A DNA stretch of 64,000 nucleotides, taken from contig JAWPHD010000241.1 of assembly GCA_037043455.1 (NCBI GenBank), forward strand, positions 248,001 through 312,000, in the 5' to 3' direction. Shown in pieces: positions 50,102 to 60,418 of the stretch; the first letter of the stretch is position 1, and each line of letters opens with the position of its first letter. The notes beneath the pieces were generated by a model. That model did not search any database. It had not been told where the DNA came from and was given only the letters and a program-made list of their open reading frames with translations. The position numbers were made by a program, and so were the translations under genes. The DNA comes from Cyrtodaria siliqua (Eukaryota > Mollusca > Bivalvia > Adapedonta > Hiatellidae).

Positions 50102-50389
50102 CGGGGATTTCTTTATTTACACTGTCCTGTTTTAATGGGTTGACAGTAGGGTAAGTGTGAGGTTTGGTCCACCCTAGTACCGATTTAAACCCCCAGTGGC
50201 CTACTTTGCCACTGACCGTTCCAAGGCGTAGCCCTATTGTCAACCCTTTTGTGTTTGTGATGTCGTTTGTATTTATTATTACTTTTGCCTTCTTGTTTGT
50301 CTGTTTGTGTGTTTGTTTCTGTGTTTTGTGGTTGACTGTCCTCCTTGAATGCTGCTTTCCCTGTCCGATCCTTTTATATTTCTTACACT
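50102..50389 (+). mobile_element. Reference 3' region of Penelope-like family P
   Basis: Sits directly after the RT stop, which ties the solo copies at 10395, 21700, 53486, 57545 and 63190 to this element. Landmarks are 'atttacactgtcctgtttta', 'ggtttggtccaccctagta', 'gatttaaacccccagtggcc', 'tttgccactgaccgttccaa', 'gccctattgtcaaccctttt' and 'gactgtcctccttgaatgc'. The short frames here (50164-50391) are artefacts. Confidence 0.85.
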
Positions 50390-51430
50390 AGGACACGATC
50401 AACTTGAAATAGTAAGAAATATCAAACACGTTGGCATACATATAAATGACAAACTTAATAATGAAGATAAAATTAAAAATGCATGTAAAAAGGCATGTTC
50501 GTCTTTATTTTCTCTTCTGTCACTTGGTTTGAATCAACATCAACTCAATCAATTAATATCGGCCTCGCTTCTTAGAAAACTATGTGTGCCAACTTTACTT
50601 TATGGTTCAGAATTGTGGTTTAACTTAACGAAAGGAGACATTGACAAATTGGAATTAACAAGAACTGATATGTGTATGAATATGCTAGGTTGGTCGACAA
50701 TTCAATCTGATATAGAAAAACGAAAATTGGGATTTTTGCAAAACATGTGTAACATGCCAACACATCTTCTTCCTAAGCACATTTTTAATAATCGACTGGC
50801 AATGTTTCTGGTAAGAAATGAAAATAAACAAACGTAGTACATCCCCGATATTTATAACGTCCTTCGAAAGTACGACATGGTACATTTTCTGCATAATTAT
50901 GCTGAGGTTGGTGTTTTCCCATCAAAACAAGCATGGAAAACCATATGTAGCAAAGTCATACATCATGAAGACGTCCAAAACTGGATGAATAGAACACAAA
51001 TTGACAAAACATTCTCCAGATGTGTGTGTGTTTATAATAATATCTCCCCAGCGATGGTATGGAAATGTGTCCCGGACAGACAAACTCTCGCTAACTCGGT
51101 AGTTGTAAGTAAAATATATATGGGTTGATATTCCAACGAAAATAGCAAAGATCTGTCCCTTGTGTGAGACCATACATACTGATTTTACTTACACAGCTTG
51201 CCAAGCCACATTTGCTTTACGTGAGACTTCCCTCAACGGGGTTGTATCCCAATTTGGGAGAGCTCTTCTAAGAGAGTTGCAAACTTATGATAATAAAACA
51301 TTTCTTCAGCATGTTATCGGAAAATCATCAGATATATTGAACACAATTGAACTCCAAGAAATGTTCTTCAGATATGCGTACAGCTTTGTTTCCGATTGTT
51401 TAAACATTTTATGGCATAGCTTTACGTAAA
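50389..51430 (+). pseudogene. LINE RT thumb and C-terminal zinc knuckle
   Basis: Resumes the LINE RT with 'VGIHINDKLNNEDKI' (the YLG-like thumb region), then 'LCVPTLLYGSELW', a word typical of LINE RT C-termini. A stop at 50835-50837 separates this from 'DMVHFLHNYAEVGVFPSK' onward (50877-51128). After a further stop at 51126-51128 the adjacent frame holds 'ICPLCETIHTDFTYTAC', a C-C-H-C zinc knuckle at about 51150-51192. The frame 51160-51429 ends in 'FVSDCLNILWHSFT'. Confidence 0.8.
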
Positions 51431-51490
51431 GAAATGCATACAGCTTTGTTGCCGATTGTTTGAACGTAGATTATATGACATAGCCTTACG
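51375..51490. repeat. ~55-bp direct duplication at the LINE 3' coding end
   Basis: 'tacagctttgtttccgattg' (51379) is repeated as 'tacagctttgttgccgattg' (51439). Both are followed by 'tttgaacg'/'tttaaaca' and 'ggcatagctttacg'/'gacatagccttacg'. It duplicates the last codons of ORF2 and moves the stop. Confidence 0.8.
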
Positions 51491-51650
51491 AAAGGCGAAA
51501 TAGCGTACATAGTGATATAGTGAAAACATTTTCAATAACAACTGAAACTGCGAGTGACACAGAGTCACATGATTGCATAATTGCTTGTGTAAGTTATAGT
51601 GTGATAACATATATACTAACTGTTTTCATATATATTGAAAATAAAGATCT

Positions 51651-52299
51651 ATCTTTATAATTAAAATCATTGTGTATCTTTAACATATGCTATGCTATTA
51701 TCTTTCATAATTTTAATGATCTATTGTTCTTTGTGTTGTATTTGTTCATTGAATTGAAAATGTTGATTCCTGTACATAAGTTATCTATATGATTCACAGT
51801 TGCATTCGTTCATTATTACGTGTTATTGCGCACTGCACATTTGCGCATATTAATCTCTGTTATAGGAAATAAAGAGAATAAATAAATAAACTTCTGCTGA
51901 TTTGGGTACAAGCAGTTTGTGAATACGTAATCGCGCAGTCGGAGATGTTCTTAAGGATTTGTAATTTAATGTTTAAAACTTTTATGTAGGTGAGTTCGTT
52001 TTTCGTTATTTGTTAAGTATTATAACAAAGTATTTACATATTATTTTACTTGTACATAAAGGAATGCCCTAGTTAAGAATCTCAAATTTAAAAATTACGT
52101 TAAATGTAAAACCTGTTCACCATAAATGTAAAAAAACAAATATGCTTAATTTAAAAAAAAAATAAATATCATTACCAGAGTACTCAAATGCAAAATTGTC
52201 GGAACCAATCAGATTTATTCCATAGTTGTTTCGTATAATATTTTTTTGATATAATTATCTTAAATGGATTGATGCACTATTTTCAAACAATGTCTATTA
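51651..52299. other. AT-rich interval, possible LINE 3' tail
   Basis: 'aataaagagaataaataaat' near 51868-51890 could be the LINE's A-rich end. The rest is featureless. Confidence 0.35.
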
Positions 52300-52605
52300 T
52301 AGCAATATCGCATCCTTTACTCTATGGAGATGTGATCTATAAACTTCGGAAATTGAAGGGGTTTGATGGATTTCCTAACAATTTACAAAATTAGTCATTA
52401 ATTCATCAGAAAAGGATACGACCGTTTAGTAGTACAACGCACTTAATGCTTGGTGATTGGCCCCTCTACAGTCAGTCACTACGCTTCACTTTTCTCTTGT
52501 GCGATCACCAGACAACCTCGTAGGACTCCATGATTGCACCTTCTGAAACCCTGAAAGGGGAGGTTAGTGCATGAACTTTCGTCCCTCGGGTTATATACAA
52601 TTATA
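52300..52605 (+). pseudogene. Penelope-like RT C-terminal fragment (P2), diverged
   Basis: Nucleotide similarity to 40825-41110 throughout: 'tatggagatgtgatctataa' against 'tatggagatgtggtctataa', 'cagtcagtcactacgcttca', and 'gtgcatgaactttcgtccct'. Frameshifts and stops break the frame. It lacks the P2 3' end and runs into satellite E. Confidence 0.8.
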
Positions 52606-52611
52606 TATTAC

Positions 52612-52993
52612 TTGAGCGGATATTATTATGTAAACACATTAGTCGTCATTGAGCGGATATTATTATGTAAACACATTAGTCGTCATTGAGGGGATATTAT
52701 TATGTAAACACATTAGTCGTCATTGAGCGGATATTATTATGTAAACACATTAATCGTCAGTGAGGGGATATTATTATGTAAACACATTAGTCGTCATTGA
52801 GCGGATATTATTATGTAAACACATTAGTCGTCATTGAGCGGATATTATTATGTAAACACATTAGTCGTCATTGAGCGGATATTATTAAGTAAACACATTA
52901 GTCGTCATTGAGCGGATATTATTATGTAAACACATTAGTCGTCATTGAGCGGATATTATTATGTAAACACATTAGTCGTCATTGAGCGGATAT
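52612..52993. repeat. 37-bp tandem array (satellite E)
   Basis: Ten copies of 'ttgagcggatattattatgt' plus 'aaacacattagtcgtca'. They are nearly identical, so the array is young. An inverse partial copy lies at 53154-53195. Confidence 0.97.
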
Positions 52994-53195
52994 ATACACA
53001 TTACACTTTTAAACATTTTTTCCCGAAATGTATGTGTTTGTAACTTCATGTATGTATCCTGAAGAAGGCGATGATAAAATCCGAAAGCGCTCGAGATAAA
53101 AAAACTTAAGCACTGTTTGGTTGATAATTTGTCTCATATTTATATCTATAAAAATATCCGCTCAATGACGACTAATGTGATTATATAATAATAGG
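52974..53195. repeat. Inverted repeat of satellite E units around the ribozyme-like segment
   Basis: The 20 bases at 52974-52993 (agtcgtcattgagcggatat) are exactly inverted at 53154-53173. The inverse copy then continues into 'aatgtgattatataataata'. The 160-bp segment between them is non-repetitive. Confidence 0.85.
53045..53100 (+). ncRNA. Hammerhead-ribozyme-like motif, weak
   Basis: The conserved-core words occur in order: CTGAAGA (53059-53065, fitting CUGANGA), GAAA (53083-53086) and TC (53091-53092), with four bases between GAAA and TC. Penelope-like elements are known to carry minimal hammerheads with tiny stem III, and P2 sequence lies close upstream. Against it, stem II here has only two clear G-C pairs and stem I pairs poorly. 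Degenerate at best. Confidence 0.3.
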
Positions 53196-53349
53196 GGCAA
53201 AACACGACCTGCCGACTATAGATAACATGTACACGAATACAAAATATCAAAAGTAAAACCAAATTGTAAGAAAACAAAAATTAACCAAACAAAATCCATC
53301 ATTACCCGCACAATGGTGGGTATTTTGTTTTTAATGGTGTTATTGTGTT

Positions 53350-53400
53350 CAGATGCGATGGTAAGATGCGATGGTCGATGGTAAGATGCGAGTTCCGATA
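53350..53400. repeat. Short 'gatgcgatggtaa' minisatellite
   Basis: 'agatgcgatggtaagatgcg' and 'atggtcgatggtaagatgcg' are the inverse of the units filling 55905-56180, so this is a small relic of the same element. Confidence 0.85.
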
Positions 53401-53485
53401 GTTCCGATAGTTTATGAGAAGAATAATTGATTAAACACAAAATTGAAAAATCATTCTACGAACGCTTCACAAATCGTCGATCTAC

Positions 53486-53678
53486 AGTGGCCTACTTTGC
53501 CACTGACCGTTCCAAGGCGGTAGCCCTATTGTCAACCCTGTTGTGTTTGTGATGTCGTTTGCATTTATTATTACTTTTGCCTTCTTGTTTGTCTGTTTGC
53601 GTGTTTATGTCTGTGTTTTTTGATTGACTGTCCTCCTTGAATGCTACTTCCCCTGTCCGATCTTTTTATATTTCGTTA
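53486..53678 (+). mobile_element. Solo 3' end of Penelope-like element (family P)
   Basis: Runs from 'cagtggcctactttgccact' through 'gccctattgtcaaccctg' to 'ctgtccgatctttttatatt'. Very close to 50200-50388. Confidence 0.92.
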
Positions 53679-53782
53679 GACGCTCATTATTATAACGTCA
53701 TTGTAAAGCGCTTTGTAGAGTTTTACTGGGAAAGATATGGTGCACACTCTGACACTGATTATGGCCGTTTCATACCCTGGAA

Positions 53783-53860
53783 GTTTCGTACCCAATTGTG
53801 GTACGAAACGTACTCTGGCAATTAGACGTTTCGTACCAATGCCATTGCACGTTTCGTACT
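53783..53860. repeat. Cluster of four GTTTCGTAC words, two inverted
   Basis: GTTTCGTAC occurs at 53783, 53828 and 53851, and its inverse GTACGAAAC at 53801. The first two form a hairpin with a 9-base loop. The cluster is confined to 78 bases immediately after a family P end. Confidence 0.85.
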
Positions 53861-54490
53861 CAGTTTAGCGTAGTCATAGAATTAGAAGGTCCTTTGAGAA
53901 GACCAAAATTGCTTCAAACCTGTTGTTTTCTTTTGAGTATTTGAAGAATGCGTTTGAGTCATTTTAAAATGTATGTGCAGTGATTATTTTTATAATTTTT
54001 TTGTTTAGAGAAATAGATATGTTATGAACCAGAACTATTGAATCACTGTACTATCATGCTTTTTTTCTGTCTGTCTTTCTTTTTTCTTTTCTTTTTTTTT
54101 GCTTTCTTTATTTTTCTCTCTATTTTTATTTTTTCTCTTTTTCTGAAATGCCTTGCTCAATTTTGAATGCCCCCAGTTAAACTTTAAACTCTATTGTCAC
54201 ACTTTTTTTCCCTTCAAAGCCATACTGTCACAAATAACTCAGTTTCATTTGAACACAGTTCAGGTTCAATTTATCAGTTTTTACAGAAATTAATCCATGC
54301 ATACAGCAGAGTTTCCTTAATCTGTTATTTGTTATAGGAAAGTTGCATCAATGAGATTTGTAGCTTTTAATCCGGGACCATTTATTAAAAAAAAATAAAT
54401 ATGTAATACCAAGACACAGTTTGGTGCTATTTATTTTAACAAAATGTTAGCTATAGGATTTTTATATATATATATATATATATTTGAGAA
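53861..54490. other. Interval with a C/T-rich tract, no gene
   Basis: 54060-54140 is strongly T/C-rich on the plus strand. Nothing else is recognised before the (TA)n tract that opens satellite F. Confidence 0.5.
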
Positions 54491-54494
54491 TATA

Positions 54495-55492
54495 TATACA
54501 TGATATAATAAAAAATATCCGCCAAGGGACGACTTTTGTACGTATATAGTATATATATACATGATATAATAAAAAAATATCCACCCAGGGACGACTTATG
54601 TACGTATATAGTATAAATATACATGATATAATAAAACATATCCGCCCAGGGACGATTTATGTACGTATATAGTATATATACATGATATAATAAAAAATAT
54701 CCGCTCAGGGATGACTAATGTACGTACATGTATATAGTATATATATACATGATATAATAAAAAATATCCGCCCAGGGACGACTTATGTACGTATATAGTA
54801 TATATATACAGGATATAATAAAAATTATCCGCCCAGGGACGACTTATGTACGTATGTAGTATATATATACAGGATATAATAAAAATTATCCGCCCAGGGA
54901 CGACTTATGTACGTATATAGTATATATATACATGATATAATAAAAAAATATCCGCCCAGGGACGACTTATGTACGTATATAGTATATATATACAGGATAT
55001 AATAAAAAATATCCGCTCAGGGATGACTAATGTACTTATATATAGTATATATACATGATATAATAAAAATTATCCGCCAAGGGACGACTAATGTACTTAT
55101 ATATAGTATATATACATGATATAATAAAAAATATCCGCCCAGGGACGACTTATGTACGTATATAGTATATATATATACATGATATAATAAAAAATATCCG
55201 TCCAGGGACGACTTATGTACGTATATAGTATATATATACATGATATAATAAAAAATATCCGCCCGGGGACGACTTATGTACGTATATAGTATATATCTAC
55301 ATGATATAATAAAACATATCCGCCCAGGGACGACTTATGTGCGTATATAGTATATATACATGATATAATAAAAAATATCCGCCCAGGGACGACTTATGTA
55401 CGTATATAGTATATATATACAGGATATAATAAAAAATATCCGCCCAGGGACGACTTATGTACGTATATAGTATATATATACAGGATATAAAC
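54495..55492. repeat. ~59-bp tandem array (satellite F)
   Basis: About 17 copies of 'tacatgatataataaaaaat' plus 'atccgcccagggacgactta' plus 'tgtacgtatatagtatata'. The word 'atccgctcagggatgactaa' in some units matches the inverse of satellite E ('atccgctcaatgacgactaa'), so the two satellites share an origin. Minus frames of 62-74 codons are array artefacts. Confidence 0.95.
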
Positions 55493-55870
55493 GTTACTTA
55501 CGTTACCATTTACGTTTGCATCATCTTATTTAAATACGACCTCTAAGTATCAGATATAAACATGGATGTGTATACTTATGTTCCTGTATATACTGCTTCG
55601 ACGTAAGTAAACATTGAACAAAATGAAGCTTGCATACAATTAACACGACTCTTCCGTATTTTTTACATTAAAATATCAAAATAGCAAATTATATGAAATG
55701 TTTAACTGCTATATAATTTATAATTTTTTATTCATATATTAATCAAATGTAAATGAATTAACCAATGTCAACATATTACAAACTGTGTTAAACGTTACTT
55801 ATGTTACTAACACATATACATGTAAGCTCTATAAGATAACATGCATGTATTTATATTGTTATGAATTCAA
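55493..55870. other. Non-coding interval
   Basis: AT-rich. 'acgttacttacgttac' near 55490 and 'acgttacttatgttac' near 55792 may be the ends of a short duplication. Confidence 0.4.
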
Positions 55871-55873
55871 TAT

Positions 55874-56227
55874 TACGGTGTCCTGTTAGGGCCATGTTAC
55901 CATCGAACATCGCATCTTACCATCGACCATCGCATCTTACCATCGCATCTTACCATCGACCATCGCATCTTACCATCGACCATTGTATCTTACCATCGCA
56001 TCTTACCATCGACCATCGCATCTTACCATCGACCATTGCATCTTACCATCGCATCTTACCATCGACCATCGCATCTTACCATCGACCATTGCATCTTACC
56101 ATCGCATCTTACCATCGACCATCGCATCTTACCATCGCAACTTACCATCGACAATCGCATCTTACCATCGCTAGGTCGATGGTCGATGTTAAGTTGCGAT
56201 GGTAACATGACCCTAACAGGACATCGT
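55874..56227. mobile_element. Inverted-repeat element filled with 'accatcgcatctt' minisatellite
   Basis: The left tip 'tacggtgtcctgttaggg' plus 'ccatgttaccatcg' is inverted at the right as 'cgatggtaacatgaccctaa' plus 'caggacatcgta'. Between them 'catcttaccatcg' and 'catcgaccatcgcatc' words repeat for ~280 bases, giving three overlapping false frames. A possible target duplication 'caata' flanks it (about 55867 and 56228). Confidence 0.8.
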
Positions 56228-57540
56228 ACAATAAGTATTTTCATGGAAATATGTTACATCAGCTGAGCTCATGATTCTTCTATTCATTGTCATCACTTTC
56301 TCAACACAATATCAATCAGGTTGTGGACTTCCACATCTTCCAACTCAACATCGCTTCCTTCTTCAGTGTCAGGCTCGTTGAGTATATTGTCAACCAACTG
56401 TTGTGACGCAATATCATTATAGTCCAGTCCAATTCAATCACTTGATCTTCTTTAAATTTGTTTCTGCATCTGGTAGGTCTGGATAATGCTGGTGTCGAAA
56501 TATGACCGTAGTGGTTGGGACTAACTCAGGAAAGAATGAATGACGATGACTGCATTTACATAAGTTTAATGCAATTTTTAAAATATGTTAAATATATATA
56601 CAATTATAAAAAAAAAAAACGAATACACAGATGAAATATGAAAAAGACTGTTCTCATGAACGTTTAAGACGTTCGTAGTATTATCACAAATACTGAATGT
56701 GTCGACTGAATATATATGACACTAAAGTGTTGTTGTTACAACAATGTTGATGATCACAAACGTTACAAAAAATGATGCACGAGAGTTCATGAATATGATG
56801 CGCGATTCCAATGATGGGTGATTGTCATCAAAAGCCTTTTATAAGGGTTGATGACGCGATGGTTATGATGACGCGATATATATGATGACGCGACGATTAA
56901 CCTCCACCGAAGTTGTGGGTTTAGTTCCTCCACTGAGGACTGATGACGGGCCCATCACGTGTCCCGGGGTTGTTGATACTATACTAACCTGACCATATTG
57001 TCCAGGTGCGGGGACCGTCTCCACCGCTCGTTACGTTATGCGTTGATTCCCACTGAATCACATAGATGGCCTACACACCCTAAAGGCTTAGCTCCACTCC
57101 GGGAGGCTTAGGCTGTAAAAATACATACTTTTAGATGTCGGTTCATTAACACAACAATCTTATACCATTATCTTTACACAAACAAATCATTATCTAGTAA
57201 ATATATGTGAGCCACGCTCTAATTAACGGATTGTACCATGTGATACGGAAACAATTTCAAAACAATATCAACTCGAAATGGGTTTGTGAAACCAATGATA
57301 GATTATGTGGCTCTTTTCAAGTCGTTCTCGCTGTCCTTTATCTGGGATGGATGCAGTTCTTTGTGCTAAAAAGTAACTTCTGATTCAATGTTTGCCATCT
57401 GGAGAATGGCCACTACCAGCTGTGCTCTACAGTGACATGTAATACACCGACGGTAGTACCGGTATCCTGCATAATTTCTATTGCAGCCAGTGATGTACAA
57501 TGTATGTGAATTTGCAAGTCGATTGATACTTTGCTAAATA
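56228..57540. other. Interval without a confident gene
   Basis: 56800-57115 is GC-richer than its surroundings, with three 'tgatgacgcga' repeats at 56851-56890 and a C-rich stretch near 56930-56965. It has no long frame and no complete tRNA fold. Could be an unidentified dispersed repeat or an exon; not resolvable here. Confidence 0.35.
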
Positions 57541-57544
57541 GTTA

Positions 57545-57740
57545 TGAGACCTACTTTGACACTGACCTTCCAAGGCGGTAGCCCTATTGTCAATCCTTTT
57601 GTGTTTGGGGTGTCGTTTGCTTTTATTACTACTTTTGCCTTCTTGTTTGTCTGTTTGCATGTTTGTTTCTTTGTTTTATGGTTGACTGTTCTCCTTGAAT
57701 GCTACTTTCTCTGTCCGATCTTTTTATATTTCTTTGTGAA
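57545..57740 (+). mobile_element. Solo 3' end of Penelope-like element (family P)
   Basis: 'gacctactttgacactgacc' through 'gccctattgtcaatcctttt' to 'ctgtccgatctttttatatt' and 'tcttt'. The two overlapping frames on opposite strands here are artefacts. Confidence 0.9.
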
Positions 57741-57834
57741 CGTACCATATCTCTGAACAATTTATATATTTGTTGATTACATTAATTTAACACTGTGTCA
57801 TAATTTGTACTATTTCAAACACTAATAAGCTCTT

Positions 57835-58065
57835 AACTTTGCCAATGACCGTTCCAAAGTGATAGCCCGATTGTAAACCCTTTATGTTTGTGATGTCATT
57901 TACCTTGCATTGTATTCATCCATGTTGTTGTTTGTTTATATGCCTGTTGTTGTTTGTTTATATGCCTGTTGTTGTTTGTTTATATGCCTGTTGTTGTTTG
58001 TTTATATGCCTGTTTTGGTTGGCTAGCCATTGAATGCTATATTCCTCTTCGACTTTTATACATTC
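57835..58065 (+). mobile_element. Diverged family P 3' end with internal 22-bp expansion
   Basis: 'ctttgccaatgaccgttcca', 'gattgtaaaccctttatg' and 'tgtttgtgatgtcattta' identify it. Inside, 'tgttgttgtttgtttatatg' plus 'cc' is repeated about four times (57928-58013). The end is 'ttgaatgctatattcc' with 'cgacttttatacattct'. Confidence 0.8.
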
Positions 58066-58204
58066 TATACATGCATATATACATAAACTGATTTTATTAA
58101 GTATATGAATCAATAGTCATATATTTATTTTATATACATGCACGTATGATAATTTATTTACATTGTATAAATACATAATTATATAATACCGATAAATTAT
58201 CATT

Positions 58205-60228
58205 GTAAATATGCATCTGTCAGTTTAGATTGGCATTGTATACATACATTTATAAAGAATGATTGACATTGTATACATACATTTATAAAGAATGATTGAC
58301 ATTGTATACATACATTTATAAAGAATGATTGACATTGTATACATACATTTATAAAGAATGATTGACATTGTATACATACATTTATAAAGAATAATTGACA
58401 TTGTATACATACATTTATAAAGAATAATTGACATTGTATACATACATTTATAAAGAATAATTGACATTGTGTACATACATTTATAAAGAATGATTGACAT
58501 TGTATACGCACATTTATAAAGAATGATTGACATTGTATACATACATTTATAAAGAATACTTGACATTGTATGCATACATTTATAAAGAATGATTGACATT
58601 GTATACATACATTTATAAAGAATAATTGACATTGTATACATACATTTATAAAGAATGATTGACATTGTATACATACATTTATAAAGAATAATTGACATTG
58701 TATACATGCATTTTTAAAGAATGATTGACATTGTATACATACATTTATAAAGAATGATTGGCATTGTATACATGCTTTTATAAAGAATGATTGACATTGT
58801 ATACATACATTTATAAAGAATGATTGACATTGTATACATACATTTATAAAGAATGATTGACATTGTATACATGCATTTTTAAAGAATGATTGACATTGTA
58901 TACATACATTTATAAAGAATGATTGACATTGTATACATGCTTTTATAAAGAATGGTTGCCATTGTATACATACATTTATAAAGAATGATTGACATTGTAT
59001 ACATGCATTTATAAAGAATGATTGACATTGTATACATACATTTATAAAGAATGATTGGCATTGTATACATGCTTTTATAAAGAATGATTGACATTGTATA
59101 CATACATTTATAAAGAATGATTGACATTGTATACATACATTTATAAAGAATTATTGACATTGCATACATACATTTATAAAGAATGATTGACATTGTATAC
59201 ATACATTTATAAAGAATGATTGACATTGTATACATGCATTTATAAAGAATGATTGACATTGTATACATACATTTATAAAGAATGATTGACATTGTATACA
59301 TACATTTATAAAGAATGATTGACATTGTATACATACATTTATAAAGAATAATTGACAATGTATACATGCATCTTTGAAGAATGATTGACATTGTATACAT
59401 ACATTTATAAAGAATGATTGGCATTGTATACATGCTTTTATAAAGAATGATTGCCATTGTATACATACATTTATAAAGAATGATTGACATTGTATACATA
59501 CATATATAAAGAATGATTGACATTGTATACATGCATTTTTAAAGAATGATTGACATTGTATACATACATTTATAAAGAATGATTGACATTGTATACATGC
59601 TTTTATTAAGAATGGTTGCCATTGTATACATACATTTATAAAGAATGATTGACATTGTATACATGCATTTATAAAGAATGATTGACATTGTATACATGCA
59701 TTTTTAAAGAATGATTGACATTGTATACATACATTTATAAAGAATGATTGGCATTGTATACATGCTTTTATAAAGAATGATTGACATTGTATACATACAT
59801 TTATAAAGAATGATTGACATTGTATACATACATTTATAAAGAATTATTGACATTGTATACATACATTTATAAAGAATGATTGACATTGTATACATACATT
59901 TATAAAGAATGATTGACATTGTATACATGCATTTATAAAGAATGATTGACATTGTATACATACATTTATAAAGAATGATTGACATTGTATACATACATTT
60001 ATAAAGAATGATTGACATTGTATACATACATTTATAAAGAATAATTGACATTGTATACATACATTTATAAAGAATGATTGACATTGTATACATGCATTTA
60101 TAAAGAATGATTGACATTGTATACATACATTTATAAAGAATGATTGACATTGTATACATACATTTATAAAGAATGATTTACATTGTATACATACATTTAT
60201 AAAGAATAATTGACATTGTATACATGCA
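58205..60228. repeat. 33-bp tandem array (satellite G) with higher-order structure
   Basis: About 61 copies of 'gattgacattgtatacatac' plus 'atttataaagaat'. Marker variants recur in blocks: 'gaatggttgccattg' at about 58945 and 59608, 'gaattattgacattg' at about 59147 and 59841, 'gcatttttaaag' at about 58708, 58873, 59533 and 59699. Spacing of about 660-695 bp indicates duplication of 20-21-unit segments. With a 33-bp unit the minus strand stays open (frames of 103-217 codons repeating 'MYTMSIILYKC'). It ends 190 bp before the only intact gene. Confidence 0.95.
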
Positions 60229-60351
60229 TCATTATTTCGAATTATGCATTGTACACATGCATCAACAACTATAGTTATATTTTGTATAAATAATACACGT
60301 TTATGCATGCACAGGAATCCACGACTAACATGTATAGCGTAATTGATGTAT

Positions 60352-60369
60352 TAACCTCTTCCATTGCAG
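60352..60369 (+). promoter_or_regulatory. Candidate 3' splice acceptor upstream of the GT31-DUF288 gene
   Basis: 'aacctcttccattgcag' is a pyrimidine-rich tract ending in CAG at 60369, followed by a short leader to the ATG at 60419. It suggests a non-coding first exon upstream, with satellite G in the intron. Inferred from sequence only. Confidence 0.4.
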
Positions 60370-60418
60370 ATTTCACAGGAAGATAAAACCATTTCTGATA
60401 GTTTATAGTCGCGTTACG

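Larger units (their letters stand above)
48466..50389 (+). mobile_element. Penelope-like element inserted in the LINE RT domain
   Basis: A 5'-truncated copy about 1.92 kb long: RT coding region in three frames (48466-50101) and a 3' region ending 'ccgatccttttatatttctt'. The LINE frame stops at the left junction and resumes at the right ('LGHDQLEIVRNIKHVGIHI'). The same 3' end is dispersed through the window as solo copies. A target duplication is not certain; a shared 'ctt' at both junctions is all I see. Confidence 0.85.
45650..51650 (+). mobile_element. Decayed LINE retrotransposon, split by a nested Penelope-like insertion
   Basis: In order: ORF1 (about 45714-47030), apurinic-type endonuclease (47086-47780), reverse transcriptase (47781-48465 and 50389 on) and a C-terminal zinc knuckle (about 51150-51192). 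At least six frameshifts or stops make it non-functional. The 5' boundary lies just after the foldback tip. The 3' boundary is uncertain, either near 51650 or at the 'aataaataaataaa' tail near 51890. The RT is interrupted at about 48466 and resumes at about 50389. The clade is not determined. Confidence 0.85.

Noticed and set aside
50164..50391. 75-codon frame with a hydrophobic, membrane-like stretch, also seen near 57544 and 63163
   Set aside because: The same peptide pattern appears in each copy of the Penelope-like 3' region, which is non-coding T/G-rich sequence.
56800..57115. GC-richer stretch as a tRNA or rRNA gene
   Set aside because: No cloverleaf closes and no A-box/B-box pair with correct spacing is present.
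58879..59532. 217-codon minus-strand frame repeating an 11-residue unit
   Set aside because: It is entirely inside the 33-bp satellite, with parallel open frames in another register of the same strand.
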